Shown here: positions 53,094-62,317 of the stretch, in pieces
Position numbering within the stretch: the first letter of the stretch is position 1
Layout: each line of letters starts with the position of its first letter
Assembly (NCBI RefSeq): GCF_018919145.1
Contig: NZ_JAHLQJ010000002.1
Coordinates: forward strand, 186,001-250,000
Reading direction: 5' to 3'
Length of the DNA: 64,000 nucleotides
From: Paenibacillus brevis
GTDB taxonomy: Bacteria > Bacillota > Bacilli > Paenibacillales > Paenibacillaceae
Notes under the pieces: generated by a model
Told to the model about the DNA's origin: nothing
The model's database searches: none
What the model saw: only the letters and a program-made list of their open reading frames with translations
Position numbers and translations under genes: made by a program

Positions 53094-54845
53094 ATGGAAT
53101 GGCTAAGAAGATTTTCTTTCCATCGCAAACTGCAAGTCTCATTCCTGATTCTTATTCTGTTTCCTTTTATCGCCGTAACCTTCTGGTCATACTCTTCCGT
53201 GAAGCAAAATGTGAGCGATAAACTGGTGCGCTCCAATGAGGAGACGCTTACGGTTATTGCGAATCAGATCGGGAAGACGATCGACAGCATCTCCTTTGCT
53301 TCCGTCTATTTCTCTCAAACCTACAACCCGGATATTCTGGAAAGCTTTCGGCATCTGAAGGATGCTGAGAGCTTTACAAATTTTGCGTCGTATGATTATT
53401 ACTCCAGGCTAAAGTCCATGGCCGATATTTTGTCGGTGCAGTCGGCGGATGCCAACCTGAAAATGATGATCGTCAACAAACAGAACCGGATTATTATGGG
53501 AGACGGCTCTGTTCCGGTGTTTTCGGAGCTTTCGGAGCGGTTCCTGCGGGAGAGCGGCAAGCTTGACGAGAACGAAACAACGACGCTGCAATGGTTCCCC
53601 TCCGGCGAAGCCCACTCGGACCCAGACTACTATTATGCCGCACGTATCATTATCGACCCGCGCAATCATGAGAAGGTAGCAACACTGTTCATCGGAATTC
53701 CAAAATCTTATTTTCACAGTCTGCTTGAGACCGGTAATCCGGACATCTTCTTCTTGCTGAGCACCCGGTCGGGGGAGACCATTGCGGTTAAAGGCAAGAA
53801 CGAGACTACGGCTTCCGGGGACATGCTGGTAAGCACAGTCTTGATTCCGAAGACCGGCTGGGTGCTTTCCTCCCAAATGCCCCGGGGGTTTATCGACGGT
53901 CAAATCAATCGGGAATTTATGGTAACCATCTCGGTTGTCGGATTGTTCTTTTTGGCCTTTTTGATCTTGTCCATGCTCTGGGCGGGTCATATCAACAGGC
54001 CGATTAGCCTGCTCCGTGCCAGTGTCAAGCAATATGTCGGGGGGAAGCGGGATATCCGGATTCCGGTGAAGGGCAAAGACGAGGTTGCCGTTCTCTCCTC
54101 CGCGTTCAACCAGATGCTGGACGATATCAACGGGCTTCTGCACCAGGTGGAGAGCGAGCAGGAGGAGAAGCGCCTGCTGGAGCTTCAAGCGCTGGCAGCG
54201 CAAATCCGGCCGCATTTTCTGCTGAACACGCTGAATTCGATCAAGGTCAGCTTGCTGCTGGCCGGAGATGAGCCGCACGGCACGATGGTGGATGCCTTGA
54301 TGAAGCTGCTCCGCGCGTATGTTCATGTGGATCAGCCGCTTAAGCTGGCTGAGGAGTGCAAGGTGCTGGGAAGCTATGTTCAGGTCATGCAGATCCGCAA
54401 CCGGCTGAGTATTGACTTCCATTACGAGCTGGGAGAAGGAACGGAATCGATTGAGCTGCCGAGGCTGCTGCTGCAGCCCATCGTGGAGAATGCGATCTAT
54501 CACGGCTTTTCTTCCAGGCCGGAGAATCCAAGGATTGAGCTGCGGGCAGCGCTTCATAACCAGAGGCTTGAGATCGTGATCAGCGACAATGGCCGTGGCA
54601 TGGCGGAAGAGACGGTTGCGCGGCTAAACCGGCGGCTGTCCGGCATGGAGGACGAGCTCTCCCGGCAGCAAGATAAAGGTGTGGGCCTGATTAATACGGC
54701 CCGAAGACTGCAGGTGCTGTTCGGGTACCAGGCACGTCTGACGGCGGAGACCCGCGAGGGCGGAGGCATGAGCTTCAGCCTGTTCATTCCGATAGCAAAC
54801 AGCAAGGAGGCGGTTATTCATGATGACAATAATGCTGATCGATGA
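53094..54845 (+). CDS. Sensor histidine kinase, YesM type
   Basis: 583 residues: helix at 15-35, extracellular sensor region (about 36-285, dCache-like), helix at 286-306, HAMP (310-360), His_kinase domain with phospho-His in IRPHFLLNTLNSIK near 374, then HATPase (LLLQPIVENAIYHG; DNGRGMAEE). The pair with the next gene is the YesMN class that controls carbohydrate uptake genes. It overlaps the response regulator gene by 26 bases. Confidence 0.93.
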   Translation: MEWLRRFSFHRKLQVSFLILILFPFIAVTFWSYSSVKQNVSDKLVRSNEETLTVIANQIGKTIDSISFASVYFSQTYNPDILESFRHLKDAESFTNFASYDYYSRLKSMADILSVQSADANLKMMIVNKQNRIIMGDGSVPVFSELSERFLRESGKLDENETTTLQWFPSGEAHSDPDYYYAARIIIDPRNHEKVATLFIGIPKSYFHSLLETGNPDIFFLLSTRSGETIAVKGKNETTASGDMLVSTVLIPKTGWVLSSQMPRGFIDGQINREFMVTISVVGLFFLAFLILSMLWAGHINRPISLLRASVKQYVGGKRDIRIPVKGKDEVAVLSSAFNQMLDDINGLLHQVESEQEEKRLLELQALAAQIRPHFLLNTLNSIKVSLLLAGDEPHGTMVDALMKLLRAYVHVDQPLKLAEECKVLGSYVQVMQIRNRLSIDFHYELGEGTESIELPRLLLQPIVENAIYHGFSSRPENPRIELRAALHNQRLEIVISDNGRGMAEETVARLNRRLSGMEDELSRQQDKGVGLINTARRLQVLFGYQARLTAETREGGGMSFSLFIPIANSKEAVIHDDNNADR

Positions 54846-56427
54846 TGATGTTCCGATGCTTGAGTACGTGGCGTACTTGCTGGAATCAATTGATCTGGGG
54901 CTGAAGCTTGTCGCTTCGGCTTCCAGCAGCGGTCAGGCGCTGGAAGACTTCCACGAAACGCTGCCGGATCTCGTAGTCATTGATATCGGACTGCCTGGAA
55001 TGGACGGGCTTGAGCTGGCGGAGGCGTTTCGGATCACTAAACCGGAGGTCCGGCTTATTTTCCTGACCTGCTATGAAGATTTCCAATATTCCAAGCGGGC
55101 GTTCCAGCTCGAAGCCGACGATTATCTGATCAAGGATGAACTGTCGCCTGAGCAGCTTAAAGCCAGTCTGAGCAAGGCAGTAAGCCGCTTCCGTAGCCGG
55201 GAGGAGCTGCTGGAGCGCTATTCGTTCCGGCAGGCGATCGAACGCAATAAAGAGGTGCTGCGCCAGAGCTTTCTGAAGCAATTGCTGTCTCCGGGCAGCG
55301 ATACGGATCAGATGCTCTTATTGGGCGAGCGGCTAGGCATCTCCTGGAAGCTGCCCTATTTCCGCCAGGGCTTCATTCATATCGACGCCGCTGCGCTGAC
55401 TGAGCGCTACGGTTACGGAGACGTGCCGCTGATTCATTTTGCCGCAAACAATATTGCGATGGAATTATCCGAGGGACCGGCGGCGATTACGCCGATCCTG
55501 ACCGAGGAGATGGGGATTTATCTCATCTGGAACGTATCCGCCCCGGACGCTTCGTACCAGCCTCTGCTTGATTTCATGGAATCGCTCTGCGAAAAGGCGG
55601 AGCAATATTTGAAGATTAAGGCGCGGGGATTCTATTCGACCCGGACTGTGTTGCTGCAGCAATTGGATACCGTGTATAAAACGCTTGGCGAATGCCGGGA
55701 CGATGGCTTTTACGAGACAGACCGGGACACGGAAGCAGTTACGGCTGTAGAGCCCCGGGCCGATTTCCTGCAAACGACGGAACGGAGAGGGGATAAGGAA
55801 AGGGCCATGCTTTCGCTGGCGCTTGAGGAGGGAAATGCGGCATGGATCGATATGGCGGTTAATTCGTGGACCCAACATGCGGCATCAGAGCGGCTCCTGC
55901 CCCGGCAAGTGAAGGAAATCTGCGGTAACTTTGTCCGCCAGATGGCATTTGAGTCGAACGGGGTTATCGACAGCAGCTTTTTCCTCTGGCTCGGACAGGC
56001 CGTGCACATCGATGAGGCAGCCCGTTTGACCAAGCGGGAGCTGCGGAATCTGTGGAGACAGCATACGTTGGCGCCGGTGCCGGTCCAGGGAAAGGATATC
56101 CGTCTGCAGGCGATCGACCAATTTCTTGACGAGCATGCCGATCAGATGATTACCTCTTTGGATATGGCGGAGCATTTACATTTGAATGCCAGCTATTTCT
56201 CCAGATACTTCAAGAAGCTGGCCGGCGTGAACTTCACCGATTACGTCAACCAGTACAAAATTAATATGGCGATTGCGATGCTGAGCCGGCGGAACGAAAC
56301 GGTAGAGAATGTGGCGTATACCCTTGGTTTCTCCGATAGGGCCTATTTTTCCAAGGTATTCAAGAAATACAGCGGAAAGAGCCCAAGTGAATATAAAATT
56401 TCCTTCTGCAATGAAGCGGAGGAATGA
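54820..56427 (+). CDS. Response regulator with AraC-type DNA-binding domain, YesN type
   Basis: 535 residues: receiver domain with acidic pocket DDD (8-10) and phospho-acceptor Asp55 (VVIDIGLPGMDG), a long middle region, and two AraC helix-turn-helix units at the C-terminus (TSLDMAEHLHLNASYFSRYFKK, VENVAYTLGFSDRAYFSKVFKKYSG regions). AAGGAGG precedes the ATG. Probably activates the ABC and FAD genes by binding the CTATACCGTA motifs found before three units of the locus; this is inference. Confidence 0.93.
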   Translation: MMTIMLIDDDVPMLEYVAYLLESIDLGLKLVASASSSGQALEDFHETLPDLVVIDIGLPGMDGLELAEAFRITKPEVRLIFLTCYEDFQYSKRAFQLEADDYLIKDELSPEQLKASLSKAVSRFRSREELLERYSFRQAIERNKEVLRQSFLKQLLSPGSDTDQMLLLGERLGISWKLPYFRQGFIHIDAAALTERYGYGDVPLIHFAANNIAMELSEGPAAITPILTEEMGIYLIWNVSAPDASYQPLLDFMESLCEKAEQYLKIKARGFYSTRTVLLQQLDTVYKTLGECRDDGFYETDRDTEAVTAVEPRADFLQTTERRGDKERAMLSLALEEGNAAWIDMAVNSWTQHAASERLLPRQVKEICGNFVRQMAFESNGVIDSSFFLWLGQAVHIDEAARLTKRELRNLWRQHTLAPVPVQGKDIRLQAIDQFLDEHADQMITSLDMAEHLHLNASYFSRYFKKLAGVNFTDYVNQYKINMAIAMLSRRNETVENVAYTLGFSDRAYFSKVFKKYSGKSPSEYKISFCNEAEE

Positions 56428-56488
56428 ATCCCAGGCTTGCCTGCAAGCGGGCGGATTACAAATTACAACATATCAAGGAGTGATGGAT

Positions 56489-58579
56489 GTGAAAAGAAGA
56501 AGCAAGGCGATCCTGCCCCTGGTCATTCTTATCAGCCTTCTGCTAACGAGTCTGGTGTCGGGCGCAGCAAGTCCGGCTGCAAGGGCAGCGGGCACTACGT
56601 ATTACGTGGATTCCTCGCTGGGCAATGATAGTTCGGCGGGAACCAGCGAAGGGACGGCATGGAAAACGTTGGCCAAGGTAAACGCGATGACCTTTTCCCC
56701 CGGCGACCGTATTTTACTTAAGGCCGGAAGCGTGTGGAGCGATCAGTATCTGGACCTCAAGGGCTCGGGGGCAGAGGGAAGCCCGATTGTTGTAGATCAA
56801 TATGGAAGCGGTTCCAAACCGCTGATTCACTTTGGAAATACGAGCGTGAACGGGGAAGGGTTCGGCGTTCGGCTTCGCAATGTATCCTACTGGGAAATCA
56901 ACAACCTGGAGATTACGAGCGGCCAGCAGCCGACCGACATGAGAAGGCATGGCGTCCTTGTAGTAGGGGAAGGAACAGGTGCGGGAAGCTTCATGCATAT
57001 TCACATCAAGAACCTGAGCATCCATGATATTTTTGGTACGGACCGCCGTACGGGGGGCATCAATTTCCATGCCAGAGGTACAAATACGGCTCTCGAGAGC
57101 ACGTGGGACGGCATTCTGATTGAGAACAATACAATCATCAACGTGGCGGATACCGGAATTCAGACGATGACGGACGCGTTCTCGAACAGTGCATGGACAC
57201 ATAAATCCGATGCATTCAAAAACGTGGTGATCCGCGGCAACTATGTGGAGAAGATCCACCGTGACGGCATTTTGGTCCGGGCAGGCGTATCTCCGCTCAT
57301 TGAGTACAATACGACCAATGCCATCGGCAATGCATGTGACGTAAATACCGGTGTCGTGAGCTATCTCGACCATATTGCCGTCGTTGCGGCGCAATGGGCG
57401 TACTATACGACGGGAGCGGTGTTCCAGTACAATGAAGCCTTCGATACCCGCAAGCTGGAAGGCGACGGTCAGCCTTGGGATTTTGACGTACAAGTCAAAG
57501 AAAGCGTGTATCAATATAACTACAGCCACAACAATCAAGGCGGAACGCTGCTCGTCATGAACGACACGGACGAGAACATCTTCCGTTACAATATCAGCCA
57601 GAATGATCTTGATGCAAACGGCGCGTTTCACTTGACCAGCGGTGGGGGCGATCTGTACATCTACAACAATATCATTTACCGCTCCGGCACGCAGAACCGG
57701 GCACTGACGCATGCCAGCAACACTGGAATGGCCTACTATAAGAACAATATCTTTTACAATGGTGCGAGCGGCCAGTACACCAACAGTCCCAGAATGGCCT
57801 ATGATCATAACAGCTTCTACGGCTTGAACTCCAGCGTGGCAAACGATCCTTACAAAATCGTTGGCGATCCGAAGTTCGTCAATCCGAATACCGCAACCGG
57901 GCGGGCAACGGCAGACGGTTACAAGCTACTGCCTACATCGCCGCTAATTGATGCCGGTGTGACGGTTGCCGCAAACGGCGGCAAGGATTTCTTCGGCAAT
58001 CCGTTGTACAACGGTGCGCCGGATATCGGGGCGTATGAGTATCAGGGTACGATTCCGCAGCCGGTGACGATCTTCTCCGATGACTTTGAGGACAACGACT
58101 TCAGCGATTGGACGGTCTCCGGCGGCTCCTGGAATTTGACGACGGACGGCAGTCTGACGTTGTCGCAAAATACAGCTTCCGGCGAAGCGATAGCTTATAC
58201 CGGCAATGCGTCCTGGAACGATTATACGTATTCCGCCAGAATCAAGCTGCTCACGGCCTCCGGCAATGTGGGACTGCTGTTCCGGTACGTGGATAACTCT
58301 AATTATTATACGCTGCGCTTGAACGACAGCGGTGACAAGCTTGAATTGTACAAGAAAAGCGGCGGGACCATGACGCTGGTCAGCAGTACGGGCTATGCTG
58401 TAACCCCGGGCCAATGGGCGGCCATGAAGGTGTCTGTCAGCGGCAATGTAATTATCGGCTATGTCGATGGCGTCCAGCTTCTCCAATGGACTGACGCATC
58501 GCCTCTGCCTGCGGGCAAAATCGGAATCCGTATGCATACCAGTGCGGCCCGGATGGACGATGTGAAGGTCGTTCAGTAG
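56489..58579 (+). CDS. Secreted right-handed beta-helix protein with LamG/CBM-like C-terminal domain
   Basis: 696 residues. Signal peptide (first 35 residues, ending AAGTTYYVDS). Residues 35-510 form a right-handed parallel beta-helix: TYYVDSSLGNDSSAGTSEGTAWKTL start, and repeated units of the form NNTIINV, VIRGNYVEKI, IYNNIIYR, of the PL/GH pectinase-like superfamily. After DIGAYEYQG comes a beta-sandwich of about 170 residues (DDFEDNDFSDWTVSGGSW ... AARMDDVKVVQ), carbohydrate-binding in type. Probably a polysaccharide lyase or hydrolase. GTG at 56489 has AAGGAG at 8-base spacing; ATG 56483 is too close. Confidence 0.85.
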   Translation: MKRRSKAILPLVILISLLLTSLVSGAASPAARAAGTTYYVDSSLGNDSSAGTSEGTAWKTLAKVNAMTFSPGDRILLKAGSVWSDQYLDLKGSGAEGSPIVVDQYGSGSKPLIHFGNTSVNGEGFGVRLRNVSYWEINNLEITSGQQPTDMRRHGVLVVGEGTGAGSFMHIHIKNLSIHDIFGTDRRTGGINFHARGTNTALESTWDGILIENNTIINVADTGIQTMTDAFSNSAWTHKSDAFKNVVIRGNYVEKIHRDGILVRAGVSPLIEYNTTNAIGNACDVNTGVVSYLDHIAVVAAQWAYYTTGAVFQYNEAFDTRKLEGDGQPWDFDVQVKESVYQYNYSHNNQGGTLLVMNDTDENIFRYNISQNDLDANGAFHLTSGGGDLYIYNNIIYRSGTQNRALTHASNTGMAYYKNNIFYNGASGQYTNSPRMAYDHNSFYGLNSSVANDPYKIVGDPKFVNPNTATGRATADGYKLLPTSPLIDAGVTVAANGGKDFFGNPLYNGAPDIGAYEYQGTIPQPVTIFSDDFEDNDFSDWTVSGGSWNLTTDGSLTLSQNTASGEAIAYTGNASWNDYTYSARIKLLTASGNVGLLFRYVDNSNYYTLRLNDSGDKLELYKKSGGTMTLVSSTGYAVTPGQWAAMKVSVSGNVIIGYVDGVQLLQWTDASPLPAGKIGIRMHTSAARMDDVKVVQ

Positions 58580-58657
58580 TGAGAGTCGTTCAGTACATTC
58601 AGTAATCTTCCGTATGAAGCAGGGGCTGAGGGTGGCAGAAAGGAGGAGGGATGGACC

Positions 58658-59443
58658 ATGATTCAAATTAATCGCAAAAAGACTTATCTGTTCTTCGCAG
58701 GCGTTATCCCTGTTCTGCTTATCCTTGTGCTGCTTGGTGTGCGATGGTTCGGGCAGCCGCCTGCTTCCGTTTCGGATGGGTTTCCGGTACAGACACAGGT
58801 TCCTCAGGATGGGGATGCGGTAGTGGCAACGGTAAACGGTGCGCCTGTGACGAAGAAGGAGTTCAAGACCCGCCTGCCGGAGCAGCGCGCCGGGATCATG
58901 ACGTACTTTCAGCAAACCTATGGCTGCGATCCCGGCGGTACGGACTTTTGGAGCACACCCTGCGGCGGTGAAGCTCCGGTTGCGAGGCTGAAGGCAACGA
59001 CACTTCGTCTTCTGGTAGAGGATCGGGTTCGCGAGCTGGCCGCGGATAGGGCGGGAATATCTGTGGCTATCGGTTATGATGCTTTTCTGAAGGAGTGGGA
59101 AGCGGAAAACCGGATCCGAGCCAACCAGCTCGCCGCCGGTCAAGTGATTTACGGTCCCCGCGAATACAGCGAACCGGCCTATTACCGGTATGTCGTCTCC
59201 AACACTATTCTTGGCCTGAAGCAATGGCTGCTGGAGCATGACGGACCGCCGACAGAGGAACAGCTTAGGCAAGCATATGCCGACAGCATCTCCGGCAAAT
59301 CGGATCCGCCAGCTTTTGAAACGGTCCGGGATGCTTTGATTCAGCAGTGGAGCGAGGAACGCTACGAGAGCTGGTTCAAGTCCCAACTGGAGCAGGCCGA
59401 GGTAGAGGTAAACCAGCAGGTTTACGAGGGAATAATACTGTAA
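58658..59443 (+). CDS. SurA N-terminal-like membrane-anchored protein
   Basis: 261 residues: one N-terminal helix (8-28) and an extracytoplasmic helical domain resembling the chaperone part of SurA/PrsA-type proteins (VVATVNGAPVTKKEFKTRL start; C-terminal FETVRDALIQQWSEERYESWFKSQLEQAEVEV). No parvulin isomerase domain is present. Two Cys (YGCDPGG and TPCGG) may form a disulfide. AAAGGAGGAGGG precedes the ATG. Its place directly after the beta-helix protein suggests a dedicated folding helper for that secreted enzyme. Confidence 0.75.
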   Translation: MIQINRKKTYLFFAGVIPVLLILVLLGVRWFGQPPASVSDGFPVQTQVPQDGDAVVATVNGAPVTKKEFKTRLPEQRAGIMTYFQQTYGCDPGGTDFWSTPCGGEAPVARLKATTLRLLVEDRVRELAADRAGISVAIGYDAFLKEWEAENRIRANQLAAGQVIYGPREYSEPAYYRYVVSNTILGLKQWLLEHDGPPTEEQLRQAYADSISGKSDPPAFETVRDALIQQWSEERYESWFKSQLEQAEVEVNQQVYEGIIL

Positions 59444-59512
59444 AATATACCTTACCAATTCATAGGGTCATGTTTGCATCTATTTTCTCATACATATGGG
59501 ATGAATAAAGGG

Positions 59513-59542
59513 TTGACAAATGATAATGATTATCAGTATCTT
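59513..59542 (+). promoter_or_regulatory. Promoter with perfect 7-1-7 Fur box
   Basis: TTGACA (59513-59518) and TATCTT (59537-59542) with an 18-base spacer. The spacer holds TGATAATGATTATCA (59521-59535), the exact Bacillus Fur consensus. Confidence 0.85.
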
Positions 59543-59650
59543 TAAATTTAGGAAAAGTTATGATGAAGATTAAGTGAAGATTCGGCGGGATGACGCTAGC
59601 TTGTTGATTCAGGCCCCTTCTTCAAGCCATATATGGAAAGGAAGATCAAC

Positions 59651-60505
59651 ATGGCATCATTGAAAACTTCGCATCTGGATATCGCATATGAGGATCGTCT
59701 AATTGTTCAAGACTTGAATATTTCGATACCGCCAGGTATGATCACAGCACTTGTAGGGGCTAACGGTTCAGGAAAATCGACTATTTTGAAGACGATGGCC
59801 CGTATACTGCAGCCGAAGAACGGAAACGTATTGCTGGATGGGAGATCGATCCACAAGCAGTCTACGCGTGAAGTGGCGAAGCAGCTGGCTATTTTGCCGC
59901 AGAATCCGACCGCGCCGGAAGGCTTGACGGTATATGAGTTAATTTCTTATGGCCGCTTCCCGCACCAAAAGGGCTTCGGAGGTCTGAAGGCCGAGGATCG
60001 CAAGGTGATCGACTGGGCGATTGAAGCTACCCGGATGCAGGAATTCAGTGACCGTGCGCTTGAGCATCTGTCCGGAGGACAGCGCCAGCGTGCTTGGATC
60101 GCGATGGCTTTGGCGCAAGAGACCGATATTTTGTTCCTGGATGAGCCGACAACCTTTTTGGATATGGCTCACCAGCTTGAAGTGCTCCAGCTCTTGGAAG
60201 AGCTGAATGCGGAGTCGGGCCGGACGATTGTTATGGTCGTGCATGATTTGAACCATGCCGCGCGTTATGCTCATCATATGATTGCGATCAAGCAGGGGGA
60301 AGCTGTTGCTCAGGGCAAGCCGGAAGAGGTCGTAACGTCAGAGGTGCTCCGTGAGGTATTCGGCATCGAGGCTGATATTGTTACCGATCCCCGCAGCGGT
60401 GTTCCGCTCTGCCTGCCTTATGAGCTCTATCGGGCGGCTACCGAAGGGAAAGTGCGCAGTCAGAAGCAAAAGGACGGCACTATAAAGGTAGCCTCGAATC
60501 TGTAA
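59651..60505 (+). CDS. Siderophore ABC transporter ATPase (YusV/FecE type)
   Basis: 284 residues: Walker A GANGSGKST near 38, AILPQNPTAPEGLTVYELISYGRFPH, signature LSGGQRQRAWIAMALAQ, Walker B LFLDEPTTFLDM, and the switch HDLNHAARYAHH. It parallels B. subtilis YusV, an orphan ATPase shared by several siderophore permeases, and likewise has no permease or binding-protein neighbour. AAAGGAAG precedes the ATG at 59651. A perfect Fur box in the promoter shows iron repression. Confidence 0.9.
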   Translation: MASLKTSHLDIAYEDRLIVQDLNISIPPGMITALVGANGSGKSTILKTMARILQPKNGNVLLDGRSIHKQSTREVAKQLAILPQNPTAPEGLTVYELISYGRFPHQKGFGGLKAEDRKVIDWAIEATRMQEFSDRALEHLSGGQRQRAWIAMALAQETDILFLDEPTTFLDMAHQLEVLQLLEELNAESGRTIVMVVHDLNHAARYAHHMIAIKQGEAVAQGKPEEVVTSEVLREVFGIEADIVTDPRSGVPLCLPYELYRAATEGKVRSQKQKDGTIKVASNL

Positions 60506-60547
60506 ATCTCACAACAGGTAGAACACCGGAGTAAGGAGAAGCTTCAG

Positions 60548-61345
60548 ATGAATATAGATTATGGCCTGCTGAACCAGGCGCTGTATGTCGTGACGGAAAA
60601 AGACCCGGATGCCTTGCTTGCAATGCCGGTATCGCGGCTGGCTGCCTCTGAGGGCATGCAGACCTTTTTGAACGAATATATGCCGATGATTAAAGGCCGT
60701 GACCTTCAGGTTGCGGCTACTTATTTTGCGGCGAGCTGGCGGACGATGCTGACTGCCCATATGTATTTTATGACGGCTTGCGAAGGGAGTCCGGATGTAT
60801 CGCTTCAGAACCTGACGCTGGAGATCAGAATGATGAATCAATATCCTTGCATCTTCTTTGTGATCGGCTGTCTTGAAGTTCATGCTTGGCCGGCTGTACG
60901 TGATGAAGCTTGGCGTCAGGAGACCGCTGGACACTGGCTGGAGACGACGCTCCGCCCGGTAATGGAGATGACCGCCGAGGTTACGGGGGTGCCTGTAGGG
61001 CAACTATGGGGGCAAATGCCGCTCGGTGTGGAATTCTATCTGGATTACTTGGGGAAAATGACCGGAGAGCCTGACCTGCATGAGAGAATGGCGGAGCAAA
61101 AGGAATTCCTGGCGAAGGAGTTGTCTGCTACCTGGTTCGGCTTATCCCGCAATCCCTTCGACCTGAAAGCGGTATGGCTGGATGATCCCTATCGTCCCGG
61201 ACAAAAAACTCGCATGAAGCCTACCTGCTGCCTGGCTTATCGGACGGATACCGGACATGGCTATTGCTACGGCTGCCCCAAACTGACCAAAGCGGAGCGG
61301 GCAGCTAAATATGAGGAAATTGTCAAGGCTCAGGCTCTCCTGTAG
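60548..61345 (+). CDS. FhuF-like siderophore-iron reductase
   Basis: 265 residues. The C-terminus carries the FhuF signature TCCLAYRTDTGHGYCYGC, that is C-C-x10-C-x2-C, which binds a 2Fe-2S cluster. The rest is the helical FhuF/IucA-C-type domain. It would reduce ferric siderophores in the cytoplasm to release iron, in the same iron-controlled operon as the ATPase (42-base gap, AAGGAGAAG before the ATG). Confidence 0.85.
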   Translation: MNIDYGLLNQALYVVTEKDPDALLAMPVSRLAASEGMQTFLNEYMPMIKGRDLQVAATYFAASWRTMLTAHMYFMTACEGSPDVSLQNLTLEIRMMNQYPCIFFVIGCLEVHAWPAVRDEAWRQETAGHWLETTLRPVMEMTAEVTGVPVGQLWGQMPLGVEFYLDYLGKMTGEPDLHERMAEQKEFLAKELSATWFGLSRNPFDLKAVWLDDPYRPGQKTRMKPTCCLAYRTDTGHGYCYGCPKLTKAERAAKYEEIVKAQALL

Positions 61346-61431
61346 CCTTGCTTCAGTTCGGGGTTGAATCCGCTTACGAGGTATGAAATGATGGAGAGGA
61401 CAGATACCGAACTGAGGAGGAGCGGACAAAT

Positions 61432-62094
61432 ATGGCGGAAGATGCGAACACAATAGAAATATGGGATGAGAAGAAGGAGAAGCTTCGCAAATACCGATAT
61501 CTGAATGCGTTAGCTCGTAAGGGTGAGACGGTTTTTGCCGGCTCATCGCTGATGGAATTTTTCCCGATTAACGAGTTCCAGCAGATTCTCGATCAGCGTT
61601 ATTGTATTTACAACCGGGGGATCGCGGGCTATGTAACGGCAGAGCTGCTGGCATCGATGGAGACTTGTATTTTTGAGCTGGAGCCTTCAAAGCTCTTTAT
61701 TAATATCGGGACGAATGATATCAGTGCGCCGGAATATACGCTGGAGGGTTTGATCTCCAATTATGATGAAATTCTCAGCCAGGTTGCCAAGCGTCTGCCG
61801 AATTGCCAGGTTTATGTGATGTCCTATTATCCGGTCAACGGGGTAGCGGAGTTCCCGCATGTGCCGAAGGAATCGATGGGGGACGTCTTTGAGCGCAGAT
61901 CGAATGCGGCAATCCGAGAAGCGAATGAGGCGGTAGAACGGCTGGCAGGCAAATTCGGGTTTACGTACATTGACGTGAATGAGGGACTGAGTGATGAAGA
62001 CGGTAATCTGAAAGCAGAATTCGGCACGGATGGAATACATATGCTTCCTAACGGCTACGCGGTAGTGCTCCGCAATATGCTGGAATACTTGTAG
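61432..62094 (+). CDS. SGNH/GDSL hydrolase
   Basis: 220 residues with the lipase_GDSL_2 pattern: TVFAGSSLMEFFP (nucleophile Ser, block I), YNRGIAGYVTAELL (block II), FINIGTNDIS (block III, Asn) and FGTDGIHMLPNGY (Asp/His). No signal peptide, so cytoplasmic esterase or acetylhydrolase; possibly acts on siderophore esters given its neighbours, but that is inference. GAGGAGG precedes the ATG; a CAGTTCGG/CCGAACTG inverted pair spans the gap to fhuF-like gene. Confidence 0.85.
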   Translation: MAEDANTIEIWDEKKEKLRKYRYLNALARKGETVFAGSSLMEFFPINEFQQILDQRYCIYNRGIAGYVTAELLASMETCIFELEPSKLFINIGTNDISAPEYTLEGLISNYDEILSQVAKRLPNCQVYVMSYYPVNGVAEFPHVPKESMGDVFERRSNAAIREANEAVERLAGKFGFTYIDVNEGLSDEDGNLKAEFGTDGIHMLPNGYAVVLRNMLEYL

Positions 62095-62098
62095 TTAT

Positions 62099-62136
62099 AA
62101 GGGCCATTCAGGGCAAACTCCTGAATGGTCCTTTAA
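62099..62136 (+). terminator. Terminator after the SGNH hydrolase
   Basis: AAGGGCCATTCAGG (62099-62112) pairs with CCTGAATGGTCCTT (62120-62133), one mismatch, followed by TTTAAATTT. Confidence 0.8.
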
Positions 62137-62223
62137 ATTTATGGACAATGTACTATGTGCGGAGTGAGTTAATAAAAATTTTATTTTAAATTGTGAATAA
62201 TTTGCGAAATGAGTTTAAAAAGG

Positions 62224-62277
62224 TTGCGATGTGAAAAATGTCACACTATAATATGATTATAGGTGAATAAATTCACA
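62224..62277 (+). promoter_or_regulatory. nox promoter with two Rex-type operators
   Basis: TTGCGA (62224-62229), 17-base spacer, TATAAT (62247-62252). TGTGAAAAATGTCACA (62230-62245) fills the spacer and matches TGTGA-N6-TCACA exactly. GGTGAATAAATTCACA (62262-62277), just past the start site, matches 9 of 10; extended, AGGTGAATAAATTCACAA fits 12 of 14 fixed bases of the Rex consensus. Confidence 0.82.
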
Positions 62278-62317
62278 ATTCGATGATTATTCCTAACACC
62301 CAGAGGAGGATTTAAAT

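Noticed and set aside
56714-57808. 364-codon minus-strand frame opposite the beta-helix gene
   Set aside because: Antisense shadow in GC-rich third-position code; the sense protein is clearly real. The same applies to 57944-59458.
61354-61414. CAGTTCGG/CCGAACTG inverted pair whose right arm touches the ribosome site of the SGNH hydrolase gene
   Set aside because: Only 8 bp over a 45-base loop; translational control is possible but not supported further.
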